From positions 1-8,518 of the forward strand of contig NZ_JACIYL010000115.1 in the NCBI RefSeq assembly GCF_014359955.1: a DNA stretch of 8,518 nucleotides. The letters are read 5' to 3'. The translations under genes were made by a program, and so were the position numbers. The stretch is from Thermogutta sp. Its GTDB lineage: Bacteria > Planctomycetota > Planctomycetia > Pirellulales > Thermoguttaceae. The number at the start of each line of letters is the position of its first letter. The first letter of the stretch is position 1. This document shows positions 1 to 6,688 of the stretch, piece by piece. The notes beneath the pieces are model-generated. The model did no database searches and was not told where the DNA came from. It saw nothing but the letters and a program-made list of their open reading frames with translations.

Positions 1-341
1 CGTGAAATACTGCCATTTTGCCTGTGTTGGTGATCTCGGATTTGCTGGGATTGTCAATTGGCTGCATGCATCCAGGATTGCCTTCGACGCAGAAAATACC
101 GGCATTCCCCCCTTTTGAATGGCACTGGGGCGTAAGGGAATCGCCGCCGAGAGATCCAAAGCTGGCCTACATTTCAGTATCACAGAACGCAGCAGTGCGT
201 TCCGTTGTTCCGGGATAACGGAATGCAAGGGAAAAAGTTCGTGGCGTAACCAGCCGACTGCCCGTTTGCATGCTCCGTGGGTTTGCCGGACGGGTCGGCA
301 TGTGAATTGATGAAGGTCAGGGAGACGCGAAAGGTAAACCA
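1..341. other. Region with no confident gene, upstream of cheX-like gene
   Basis: No complete gene can be supported here. Two reading frames are open to the left edge and could be fragments. On the + strand one frame is open from base 2 to a stop at 116-118, about 38 codons ending in N-T-G-I-P-P-F. On the - strand a frame could start with ATG at 105-103, behind a purine-rich stretch, and run off the edge. Neither translation is recognisable, and third-position GC in the + strand fragment is lower than in the neighbouring genes. The rest looks like leader or intergenic DNA, and holds the overlapping inverted repeats at 185-227. Confidence 0.4.
185..227. repeat. Overlapping, mutually exclusive inverted repeats
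   Basis: Arm 196-206 (TGCGTTCCGTT) pairs with 217-227 (AACGGAATGCA): 11 positions, one of them G-T, with a 10-base loop. Arm 185-190 (GAACGC) can instead pair with 197-202 (GCGTTC), which uses bases of the first stem, so the two hairpins cannot form together. No T-run follows on either strand, so this is not a typical intrinsic terminator. It lies about 115 bases upstream of the CheX-type start. Its role is unknown; the pairing itself is read directly from the sequence. Confidence 0.55.
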
Positions 342-854
342 ATGCGGGCCGAGTTGATCAATCCGTTCATGCGGTCACTTCAGAAGACGTTTACCACGAT
401 GCTCAACTGCCCCGTCCGGCGGACGAGTTTGGCGGTCAAGGAAGACTGCCGGGCATGCCACGAGGTGAGTGGCGTCATCGGGCTGACGGGGAAGGCCGTC
501 GGGGCGGTGGTTCTCAGTCTGTCCAAAGAGGTGGCCCTCAAAGCCGCTTCGACTCTCCTGTGCACGGAGATGTCCGAAGTCAACGAAGATGTGCTGGACG
601 CTGTGGGAGAGCTCACTAACATGGTGGCGGGGGGCGCCAAAGCTGAACTCGAAGAGTTCCAACTGGCCGTCAGTCTGCCCAACGTGATCACTGGAAAGCA
701 GCACGAAGTCCACTTTCCTTCCAACGTGGTGCCCATCTCCATTCACTTCACGTGCGATTGGGGCGATCTGTCGCTCGAGGTCGGCCTGGCATTGCTTCCC
801 AGTGCCGAAGGGCTTTCTGCGCCCAGGGAGCAACTCCTGGGGCAATCGACCTGA
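342..854 (+). CDS. CheX-type chemotaxis phosphatase family protein (CheC/CheX/FliY)
   Basis: This 170-residue cytoplasmic protein belongs to the CheC/CheX/FliY family, whose members dephosphorylate CheY-P or related response regulators. Visible features: the N-terminal I-N-P-F segment (residues 6-9), the G-V-I-G-L-T-G strand (44-50), and D-A-V-G-E-L-T-N-M-V-A-G (86-97). The last contains the E-x-x-N catalytic signature (E90, N93) on the family's long helix. Length matches single-domain CheX. The ATG at 342 has AAGG seven bases upstream, and an in-frame TGA at 303-305 with no other start in between, so the start is well fixed. No chemotaxis or flagellar gene is adjacent, so its partner regulator is unknown. 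It faces the enolase-type gene tail to tail and is probably its own transcript. The family is clear; true phosphatase activity is inferred from the intact E-x-x-N. Confidence 0.85.
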   Translation: MRAELINPFMRSLQKTFTTMLNCPVRRTSLAVKEDCRACHEVSGVIGLTGKAVGAVVLSLSKEVALKAASTLLCTEMSEVNEDVLDAVGELTNMVAGGAKAELEEFQLAVSLPNVITGKQHEVHFPSNVVPISIHFTCDWGDLSLEVGLALLPSAEGLSAPREQLLGQST

Positions 855-939
855 TAACCGGGCTCGTCGGCGTGGTGAGAGCGAGGGGACGGAATGTTTC
901 CAGTTTGGTCCATCGGCCGCGATGAAACCTTGGGTGATA

Positions 940-957
940 CCTTTGACTCGGCAAAGG
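940..957. terminator. Possible bidirectional terminator hairpin between convergent genes
   Basis: CCTTTG (940-945) pairs perfectly with CAAAGG (952-957) around a six-base loop. It lies in the 108-base gap between two genes that end facing each other, immediately after the stop of the - strand gene. No U-tract follows on either strand and the stem is only six base pairs. The position is right for a terminator but the structure is weak. Confidence 0.25.
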
Positions 958-962
958 CCTCC

Positions 963-2333
963 TCATAACCACGCCACGGGTTCAAAACCAAGGCCCACCC
1001 CGTTCAAAACCCCTGTTCCCACGGTTCCGTCGGTAATCCGGAACATGGAAGGGTAGCGGTCTTCCCAGCCGCGATTGGCCGCCGGACAGTACTGTCGAGC
1101 GTTGCCTTCGATGGCGGCCACGCCGGGAATGCGGGCGGCCAGCGAGGCCGAGTGAAGGAAGGAATAGCCCGGGCAGGTGAGGTCCTGCACGCACAGGAAA
1201 AGTTTGTATTTTTGCGCGGCTGCCGCCATAAGAAGGGCTTCCGAGTGGCCCTTGCAGGTCTTCAGCGCCACTCCCGAGTAGCCCATCTCGCGACTGAGAA
1301 GAAGACTTTCAAAATCCACGAGAGACTCATCGATCACGACGGGTTTGAGTTCCGCTGCGCGGTGCATCCGATTCTCAGGGTGGGCACGCAGATCGCGATG
1401 GGTGGGCTGCTCGATGTACTGAAGACGATCGAAGGCCTCGGGTGAGTGCTCCCTGATACGCGCAAGGAATTCCAGCACGTATTCGACGTTCTGGCAGCGT
1501 TCGTTGAAGTCGGCCGAATAGAACCATCTTTCGCATCCTCGCCTGCGCTGTGTTTCGGCAGTCACAGCGTGGATCTCCAGAACCCGTTCCACATCCCAGC
1601 GGAGATCATCGCCATTGAGCTTGATTTTGAGGTGCGTCAGACCATTGAACATGATCCACTCGGGGAGTGTTTCCGGGAGTCCATCGTTGAGACGCTCCCT
1701 GATATCCGCATCTGTGAGGGGATCCAGCGCTCCTACCAGATGATAGAGCGGCATCCGCGGTGTCGGTTCGCGATGAGTGTATTGATCGAGATACTCGCCG
1801 CGAAACTCTGCAGACAGGTAATGGGACAGATCTGCGTTGACAAATTCTTTTCCCAGCACATTGTAGGAGTTCTGTTCCAGAGCTCGGCCGTAGGCGTCAT
1901 GGAGCGCGGCTTCAAACGGGCTGGCGGCAACGAACTGGGCCAGCCGCGGCATTCGTTCGGGCAGACGCAGATGTTCCTCGACGGATCGCGCCACGTAGTC
2001 GTAAGCAGATGACCATTCCTCGGTGATTTCGAGAGGATGACCGGTACCTTTGTACTCTCCCAGCCAGGCCTGGAAATGACTGCCGAAAAGAACCATTGCC
2101 TGAAGGGTTTTGTCCGGGGGCAGTGTTTGGCTCGGCCAGGCCCAGACATTTCCCACCGGCATGGACCCAAACCCCCGAGCCCGCCGTCCGCCCCGGGTTT
2201 CCACGTCGATGACGACATTCCGCAGCGTCACGTCGGTCACCACCCGGCCGCCAAATTTCATTGGGGTTCGGTAGGCGTATTCTTCGGTATTCGTGTTCAC
2301 ACGCACAATGCGGATGTCTGTGATCTTGCTCAT
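963..2333 (-). CDS. Enolase-superfamily enzyme, mandelate racemase / muconate lactonizing type
   Basis: A 456-residue enzyme of the enolase superfamily, whose members abstract a proton next to a carboxylate with Mg2+ help (dehydratases, racemases, cycloisomerases). Visible in the C-terminal barrel: K-I-K at 236-238 (the KxK acid/base motif), then metal-ligand candidates D275 in A-D-F-N-E, E309 in E-Q-P and D335 in I-D-E-S. Further catalytic candidates are K358 in A-L-K-T-C-K and D384 in V-Q-D-L-T-C-P-G. The N-terminal capping domain is about 190 residues, making the protein longer than the usual 360-400. I chose ATG at 2333-2331 because GGGAG lies nine bases upstream; an in-frame ATG at 2387 would add 18 residues with no support. 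The KxK plus second lysine resembles the MLE subgroup, but the substrate cannot be told; sugar-acid dehydratase and racemase remain open. Divergent from, and probably unrelated to, the hydrogenase operon. Confidence 0.85.
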   Translation of the reverse strand: MSKITDIRIVRVNTNTEEYAYRTPMKFGGRVVTDVTLRNVVIDVETRGGRRARGFGSMPVGNVWAWPSQTLPPDKTLQAMVLFGSHFQAWLGEYKGTGHPLEITEEWSSAYDYVARSVEEHLRLPERMPRLAQFVAASPFEAALHDAYGRALEQNSYNVLGKEFVNADLSHYLSAEFRGEYLDQYTHREPTPRMPLYHLVGALDPLTDADIRERLNDGLPETLPEWIMFNGLTHLKIKLNGDDLRWDVERVLEIHAVTAETQRRRGCERWFYSADFNERCQNVEYVLEFLARIREHSPEAFDRLQYIEQPTHRDLRAHPENRMHRAAELKPVVIDESLVDFESLLLSREMGYSGVALKTCKGHSEALLMAAAAQKYKLFLCVQDLTCPGYSFLHSASLAARIPGVAAIEGNARQYCPAANRGWEDRYPSMFRITDGTVGTGVLNGVGLGFEPVAWL

Positions 2334-2497
2334 CCTGATGATCTCCCATGCGGCGTGGCGGGATGGAGATTGGGGCATGTGCACCACGCTGCGCTACGGC
2401 CAGCAGCATCTGGTTGTGCCTCTGATTTTCCCCGGGAGGAAAGCCTGTCGCAAGACGCAGGGACAGAAGAAACGAGGTGTGCGGAAGTTGAAAAGCA

Positions 2498-2550
2498 GAC
2501 CTGACAGGCAGGTCCCTCCGGCGAATCGGAGGGGCACGCTCGTCGTGCCC
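2498..2550. repeat. Three contiguous perfect hairpins
   Basis: Three inverted repeats follow one another with one or two shared bases. GACCTG 2498-2503 pairs with CAGGTC 2509-2514 (loop 5). CCCTCCG 2514-2520 pairs with CGGAGGG 2527-2533 (loop 6). GGGCACG 2532-2538 pairs with CGTGCCC 2544-2550 (loop 5). All stems are perfect. No T-run follows on the + strand. The block is about 165 bases upstream of the enolase-type start and about 220 upstream of hydC. It could be a repeated extragenic palindromic element, a structured leader of the - strand gene, or an insulator between the two units. Confidence 0.6.
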
Positions 2551-2755
2551 AGGCAAATCCGTTCAAACCGTCGCAAAGTTGCTACGTATATATTTGGCGA
2601 AACAGGGATCGTTAGTCACGCAAAAGAATTAATATCTGCCCAATCTGTCAAATAAAAACGAGACTATCGCTCCTGGTCGTGTTCGGCAGAGTGATGTAAG
2701 TTTTTCAATATGAGACACAAGTCATTGAGGGAAACCGGTTAAAGAGTCAAACGCC

Positions 2756-2762
2756 GGGAGGG
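2756..2762 (+). promoter_or_regulatory. Ribosome binding site that fixes the GTG start of hydC
   Basis: GGGAGGG at 2756-2762 contains a full GGAGG core (2757-2761) seven bases before GTG at 2769. The first in-frame ATG in the gene is only at codon 51, inside the conserved fold, so this site and the GTG decide the start. Confidence 0.7.
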
Positions 2763-2768
2763 ATTCAC

Positions 2769-3308
2769 GTGGACACACAGAAAATTGGAACGCCAGTACC
2801 GGGCACGTCTTCAGGGTGTCTCTGTGGGGAAGCTACGGAAGAAGAAAAGCTCGCCCAGCTTGACGACATCCTCTCGCAGTATCGCGATGTGCCGGGGGGC
2901 CTCATTCCCGTGCTCCAGATGGCGCAGACGATCTTCGGATACCTGCCCGAGCCGGTTTTGAAACGGATTGCGCGGGCATTTGGCAAGCCTCTCAGCGAGG
3001 TCACCGGCGTCGTGACCTTTTATTCTTTCTTCAACACGGTGCCTCGCGGGCGGCATATGATTCGGGTGTGTCTGGGGACCGCGTGTTACGTTCGTGGGGG
3101 CAAGCAGGTGCTGGCAGCGCTGCGGGAAGAACTGGGGATCGACGTGGGCGAGACGACGTCGGATCGCACTTTCTCTCTGGACGTTGGCCGTTGCTTTGGT
3201 GCGTGCGGCCTCGCTCCCGTGATCATGATCGACAACGACGTTCACCAAAGAGTGAAGGTGTCCCGCCTTGGTGAACTCCTCCAGAAGTATCGCAACGGGG
3301 ACAAATGA
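2769..3308 (+). CDS. hydC: [FeFe]-hydrogenase subunit HydC, NuoE-like [2Fe-2S] thioredoxin-fold protein
   Basis: This 179-residue protein is of the NuoE / 24-kDa subunit family, the small electron-transfer subunit of NAD-linked hydrogenases and complex I. A helical N-terminal part (about 25-95) contains the family stretch V-T-G-V-V-T-F-Y-S-F-F (78-88). The thioredoxin-like domain then carries the four [2Fe-2S] ligands: C101 and C106 in C-L-G-T-A-C, and C142 and C146 in R-C-F-G-A-C-G-L-A-P. Length is normal for the family. Two extra cysteines (C17, C19) near the N-terminus are outside the known fold and probably not ligands. It starts at a GTG with a strong ribosome binding site and heads the operon, 197 bases before hydB. 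By itself it could equally be nuoE; the catalytic hydrogenase subunit two genes on makes HydC the better name. It should pass electrons to or from the FMN site of HydB in the cytoplasm. Confidence 0.9.
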   Translation: MDTQKIGTPVPGTSSGCLCGEATEEEKLAQLDDILSQYRDVPGGLIPVLQMAQTIFGYLPEPVLKRIARAFGKPLSEVTGVVTFYSFFNTVPRGRHMIRVCLGTACYVRGGKQVLAALREELGIDVGETTSDRTFSLDVGRCFGACGLAPVIMIDNDVHQRVKVSRLGELLQKYRNGDK

Positions 3309-3321
3309 CCATTTCCGCTTC

Positions 3322-3354
3322 CGTGGAGGTTCTGGGACTTCAGGAGAATCCACG
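3322..3354 (+). repeat. Imperfect hairpin in the hydC-hydB gap
   Basis: CGTGGA (3322-3327) pairs with TCCACG (3349-3354), and inside this TTCT (3330-3333) can pair with AGAA (3345-3348) across a two-base bulge. No T-run follows, so it is unlikely to stop transcription outright. It could act on mRNA processing or stability between the two cistrons, which would alter subunit ratio, but that is only inference. Confidence 0.35.
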
Positions 3355-3505
3355 AGAGAAAAAAGCGGCGAAGATCGTGTTTCGTTTTCGTGGCTCTCGA
3401 CTGGAAGCGCTTTCCTGACGGACACCACATCATGAGGGAATTTCGCGAAGTATCGGAGTCTTGGCTTTTGTAATTTCGGTCTTGGACAAGCCACCAACAG
3501 GTTAC

Positions 3506-6500
3506 ATGCCTATGAACCGGCCACGGATCACAAGTGTTGAACAGCTCACCCAGTGGCGTGACGAGCTTCGGGCACAACGGAGTTCCTGGCAACAGAACGG
3601 GGGTCGGGAAGTCCGTATCTGCACCGGTGCCGGTTGCATCGCCTCTGGATCACTCCGCACAAAAGAAGCTCTGGAGCAGAACCTTGCGGAAACGGGGATC
3701 CGCGATCAGTGGCGGATCATCGGGACGGGCTGCATGGGACCGTGCTTCGGTGGGCCGGTGCTCATGCTGGAAGACATCGTGTACGAGCACGTGCGTCCGG
3801 AAGACACCGCCCAGCTCGTTCGCGAGCATTTCCTGCAGGGAAAGATTGTCGAGCGCCTCACGCATCGTCGGCCGGATGGCAGGCACGTGGCGCGAATGGA
3901 CGAGATCGATTTCTTCAAACGGCAGGTAAAAATCGTCCTCCGCAATTGTGGCGAGATCGATCCCACGCGGATCGAAGACTACATCGAGCGGGACGGATAC
4001 CAGGCGCTGGCGAAAGTGCTCCAGCAGCGGAATCCCGACGAGGTGATCGAGACATTGCGCCAGTCCGGGCTTCGCGGTCGAGGGGGAGCCGGATTTCCCA
4101 CCTGGAGAAAATGGGATGCGGCCCGGCGACAGGCGAACCCCATCAAATATGTGGTCTGCAATGCCGACGAGGGCGATCCCGGGGCCTTCATGGACCGCAG
4201 TGTCCTGGAAGGTGATCCCCACAGTGTCATCGAGGGGATGGCCATTGCTGCCGCGACGATCGGGGCGTCCCGGGGCTTTGTTTACGTGCGGGCGGAATAT
4301 CCCCTGGCCGTGGAACGCCTTCAAATCGCCATCGCGCAGGCCAGAGAAGCGGGTCTGCTGGGCGAGAACATTCTGGGTTTGGGCTTTGACTTCGACATCG
4401 AAATCCGCATGGGTTCGGGGGCTTTTGTATGCGGGGAAGAAACCGCTCTTTTGACCTCGATCGAGGGTAATCGGGGAGAGCCGCGTCCCCGGCCGCCGTT
4501 TCCCGTGGAAAAAGGTCTGTGGGACCACCCCACCGTGCTGAACAACGTGGAAACACTGGCCAATATCCCCGTGATTGTGCTCCGCGGAGGTGAGTGGTAC
4601 GCGCAGTGGGGTACGCCGAAAAGCCGCGGCACGAAAGTATTCGCGCTGGCGGGCGGGATCAAACATGCCGGGCTCGTGGAAGTCCCGATCGGCATGCCGC
4701 TTGGCGATTTGATCTACGATATCGGCGGCGGCACGGCCTCCGGCAAGCCCTTCAAGGCCGCGCAGATTGGCGGACCTTCCGGCGGGTGTGTACCCCGCCA
4801 GCATCTGAACGTTCCCCTGGATTACGAGTCTCTGGCGGAACTCGGGGCCATCATGGGCTCTGGCGGGCTGATCGTCATGGACGACGACAGTTGTATGGTC
4901 GATGTCGCCCGATATTTCCTGGAGTTTGTCCAGGACGAATCCTGCGGCAAGTGCGTCCCCTGCCGCGTGGGTACCAAGCGGATGCTGGAGATCATGGAGC
5001 GCATCTGCAACGGCCAGGGGGAAGAGGACGATGTGGAACGCCTTATCGAACTGGGCGAGATGGTCAAGGAAACATCGTTGTGTGGCCTGGGACAGACGGC
5101 GTCCAACTCGGTCCTTTCCACCATTCGGCACTTTGGCGCGGAGTACGTGGAGCATATCCGCGACAAGCACTGTCGCGCGGGAGTGTGCTCGGCGATGGTG
5201 GCGGCTCCCTGTGAAAGCGCGTGCCCTGCCAATGTGGATATCCCGGGTTTTGTCGCCCTCGTGGCCGAGCGGCGTTACGCCGAAGCGATTCGGCTCCATC
5301 GCGAACGGAATCCCTTTGCCGCTGTCTGCTCGCGGGTGTGTTTCCACACGTGCGAGGACAAGTGCCGCCGCGCCTCATTGGACGCTCCGGTGTCCATCCG
5401 CGCGATCAAACGGTTCATGGTCGATCAGGAGGTGACGCTGCAAGTTCCGGAAATCCGGGAAAATCCCAAAAATGCCAAGAAAAAAATCGCCATCATCGGG
5501 GCGGGGCCCGCTGGACTTACCTGCGCATATTTTCTGGCCCGACTGGGCTACCGACCGGAGGTTTTCGAGGCAGAACAGCGGCCGGGCGGTATGCTCGTCC
5601 AGGCCATCCCGGCCTATCGGCTGCCCAGGGAGGTCGTCGCTCGAGAGGTCCGCATGATCGAGCAGATGGGTGTGGAGATCATTACGGGGATGGCCCTCGG
5701 CCGAGATTTCACACTCAGCAGTTTACGGGCCCAGGGCTACGATGCGGTATTTCTCGGAGTGGGCGCTCCTCAGGGGGCCAAACTCAATATTCCCGGGGAA
5801 AACGCCCAGGGTGTGGAAGACGCGCTCAGTTTCCTGCGGACATATAACATCCGCGGATCCGTGCCTGTCGGGCGCCGGGTGGTGATCGTCGGCGGCGGCA
5901 ACTCCGCTATTGATGCGGCCCGCACCGCCATCCGTCTGGGCGCGGAGAGCGTCGTGGTCGTTTATCGGCGAAATCGCGAAGCCATGCCGGCTTATGAGGA
6001 GGAGATCACGGAAGCCGAGGCCGAGGGCGTGCGCCTGCAGCTTCTCACGGCACCCGTGGAGGTTCTCACTGAAGGAGGGCGCGTGGTGGGCCTCAAGTGT
6101 GTTCCCGTCCAGTTGGGCGAGTTTGACCGCTCCGGACGTCGCCGTCCCAAGGAAGCCGGGGAGGCCTTCTGTATTCCGGCAGATCAGATACTTGTGGCGG
6201 TGGGGCAGACCCTCGACCTGGAGGCCCTCTGTGGTGACGTCGAACTCCGCAAAAACAATCGGGGGTTCATCGATGTGGACCCGGTCACCGGCCAGACGTC
6301 GCAGCGGTGGATTTTTGCCGGCGGAGATGCCGTGACGGGACCGGCCTCGGTGGTGGAAGCCGTGGCTGCGGGAGAACGGGCAGCGGTGGGAATCGACATG
6401 TTGCTCACCGGCGAAAACCACGCTTTCTGGCGGGAGCCCCATCCTGTGGAAACGTCCTTTGATCCCGATGCCGAGCCGGAACCCACGCCTCGCGAGCCCC

Positions 6501-6661
6501 TCCGGCTGCTGCCGGTCGAAAGACGTCGCCACAACTTCGACGAGGTGGAACTTCCCTGGCCGGAGCCCGTGGCCATCCGTCAGGCGCGGCGCTGCCTGCG
6601 GTGCGATTATGGGAAACGCAATACCCATCAGGTGGTTTTACACCAGTTAGGAGAAATTTGA
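3506..6661 (+). CDS. hydB: HydB fused to a GltD/NfnB-type flavoprotein: NADH and NAD(P)H-linked diaphorase subunit
   Basis: This 1051-residue flavin and Fe-S subunit joins two diaphorase modules. Residues 35-115 form a thioredoxin-like [2Fe-2S] domain (C39, C44, C76, C80). Residues 140-550 are NuoF: G-R-G-G-A-G-F-P (191-198) and N-A-D-E-G-D-P-G-A-F (219-228) for FMN/NADH, G-E-E-T-A-L (310-315), an SLBB region, and [4Fe-4S] ligands C480, C483, C486, C526. From about 566 it becomes GltD-like: C569, C573, C608, C612, C616, C620 for Fe-S clusters, FAD motif G-A-G-P-A-G (665-670), second dinucleotide motif G-G-G-N-S-A-I-D (796-803) with Y-R-R (820-822), G-G-D (939-941), and R-C-L-R-C (1029-1033). 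The usual C-terminal ferredoxin domain of HydB is absent. Start is uncertain: ATG 3506 (weak AGG four bases upstream), ATG 3512, or TTG 3461. Substrate use (NADH plus NADPH) is inferred from folds. A plain NuoF or GltD gene is excluded by the continuous frame. Confidence 0.88.
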   Translation: MPMNRPRITSVEQLTQWRDELRAQRSSWQQNGGREVRICTGAGCIASGSLRTKEALEQNLAETGIRDQWRIIGTGCMGPCFGGPVLMLEDIVYEHVRPEDTAQLVREHFLQGKIVERLTHRRPDGRHVARMDEIDFFKRQVKIVLRNCGEIDPTRIEDYIERDGYQALAKVLQQRNPDEVIETLRQSGLRGRGGAGFPTWRKWDAARRQANPIKYVVCNADEGDPGAFMDRSVLEGDPHSVIEGMAIAAATIGASRGFVYVRAEYPLAVERLQIAIAQAREAGLLGENILGLGFDFDIEIRMGSGAFVCGEETALLTSIEGNRGEPRPRPPFPVEKGLWDHPTVLNNVETLANIPVIVLRGGEWYAQWGTPKSRGTKVFALAGGIKHAGLVEVPIGMPLGDLIYDIGGGTASGKPFKAAQIGGPSGGCVPRQHLNVPLDYESLAELGAIMGSGGLIVMDDDSCMVDVARYFLEFVQDESCGKCVPCRVGTKRMLEIMERICNGQGEEDDVERLIELGEMVKETSLCGLGQTASNSVLSTIRHFGAEYVEHIRDKHCRAGVCSAMVAAPCESACPANVDIPGFVALVAERRYAEAIRLHRERNPFAAVCSRVCFHTCEDKCRRASLDAPVSIRAIKRFMVDQEVTLQVPEIRENPKNAKKKIAIIGAGPAGLTCAYFLARLGYRPEVFEAEQRPGGMLVQAIPAYRLPREVVAREVRMIEQMGVEIITGMALGRDFTLSSLRAQGYDAVFLGVGAPQGAKLNIPGENAQGVEDALSFLRTYNIRGSVPVGRRVVIVGGGNSAIDAARTAIRLGAESVVVVYRRNREAMPAYEEEITEAEAEGVRLQLLTAPVEVLTEGGRVVGLKCVPVQLGEFDRSGRRRPKEAGEAFCIPADQILVAVGQTLDLEALCGDVELRKNNRGFIDVDPVTGQTSQRWIFAGGDAVTGPASVVEAVAAGERAAVGIDMLLTGENHAFWREPHPVETSFDPDAEPEPTPREPLRLLPVERRRHNFDEVELPWPEPVAIRQARRCLRCDYGKRNTHQVVLHQLGEI

Positions 6662-6688
6662 TCGAAGTGCATTCCGGTAGGACGAGCC

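Larger units (their letters stand above)
2334..2768. promoter_or_regulatory. Divergent intergenic region between enolase-type gene and hyd operon
   Basis: These 435 bases separate two genes reading outward, so promoters for both must lie here or, less likely, further off. The left half (to about 2550) is GC-rich and carries three adjacent hairpins. The right half (about 2571-2735) is visibly AT-richer, including TATATAT at 2587-2593, which is where a promoter for the hydrogenase genes would be expected. I see no convincing -35/-10 pair, no FNR half-site pair (TTGAT-N4-ATCAA) and no Rex-type palindrome. Short open frames in this stretch look like chance. Confidence 0.45.

Noticed and set aside
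447..461. C-R-A-C-H (CxxCH) in the CheX-type protein, as in c-type cytochromes
   Set aside because: The protein has no export signal, and heme c is attached outside the cytoplasm. The motif falls in an ordinary loop before the G-V-I-G-L-T-G strand, so chance is the better reading.
1446..2012. A 188-codon open frame on the + strand opposite the enolase-type gene
   Set aside because: The - strand frame carries the full set of enolase-superfamily residues; the + frame has no motif and no start context.
2394..2655. Short open frames on both strands in the divergent gap
   Set aside because: Low-complexity, arginine- or cysteine-rich translations with no start context, overlapping the hairpin block; no sign of coding.
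2705..2728. TCAAT-N14-ATTGA dyad 41 bases before the hydC start, as a possible operator
   Set aside because: Only five bases per arm with a long spacer; such a dyad is expected by chance in this AT-richer stretch and matches no regulator site I know.
3432..3473. Short ATG frame (M-R-E-F-R-E-V-S-E-S-W-L-L) just before hydB as a leader peptide
   Set aside because: Thirteen codons with no repeated regulatory codon and no paired attenuator hairpin; not supportable as a leader peptide.
3461..3505. TTG at 3461 as the hydB start
   Set aside because: A GGAG is only two bases away, too close for a ribosome binding site, and the added 15 residues lie outside the conserved domain; ATG 3506 or 3512 is preferred.
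3650..5347. A 565-codon open frame on the - strand opposite hydB
   Set aside because: It lies wholly inside hydB, its translation is rich in H, R, P and G with no recognisable fold, and its length follows from GC-biased third positions of the real gene.
5723..6628. A 301-codon open frame on the - strand opposite the GltD-like part
   Set aside because: Same reason: antisense shadow of a strongly supported coding frame, with no motif of its own.
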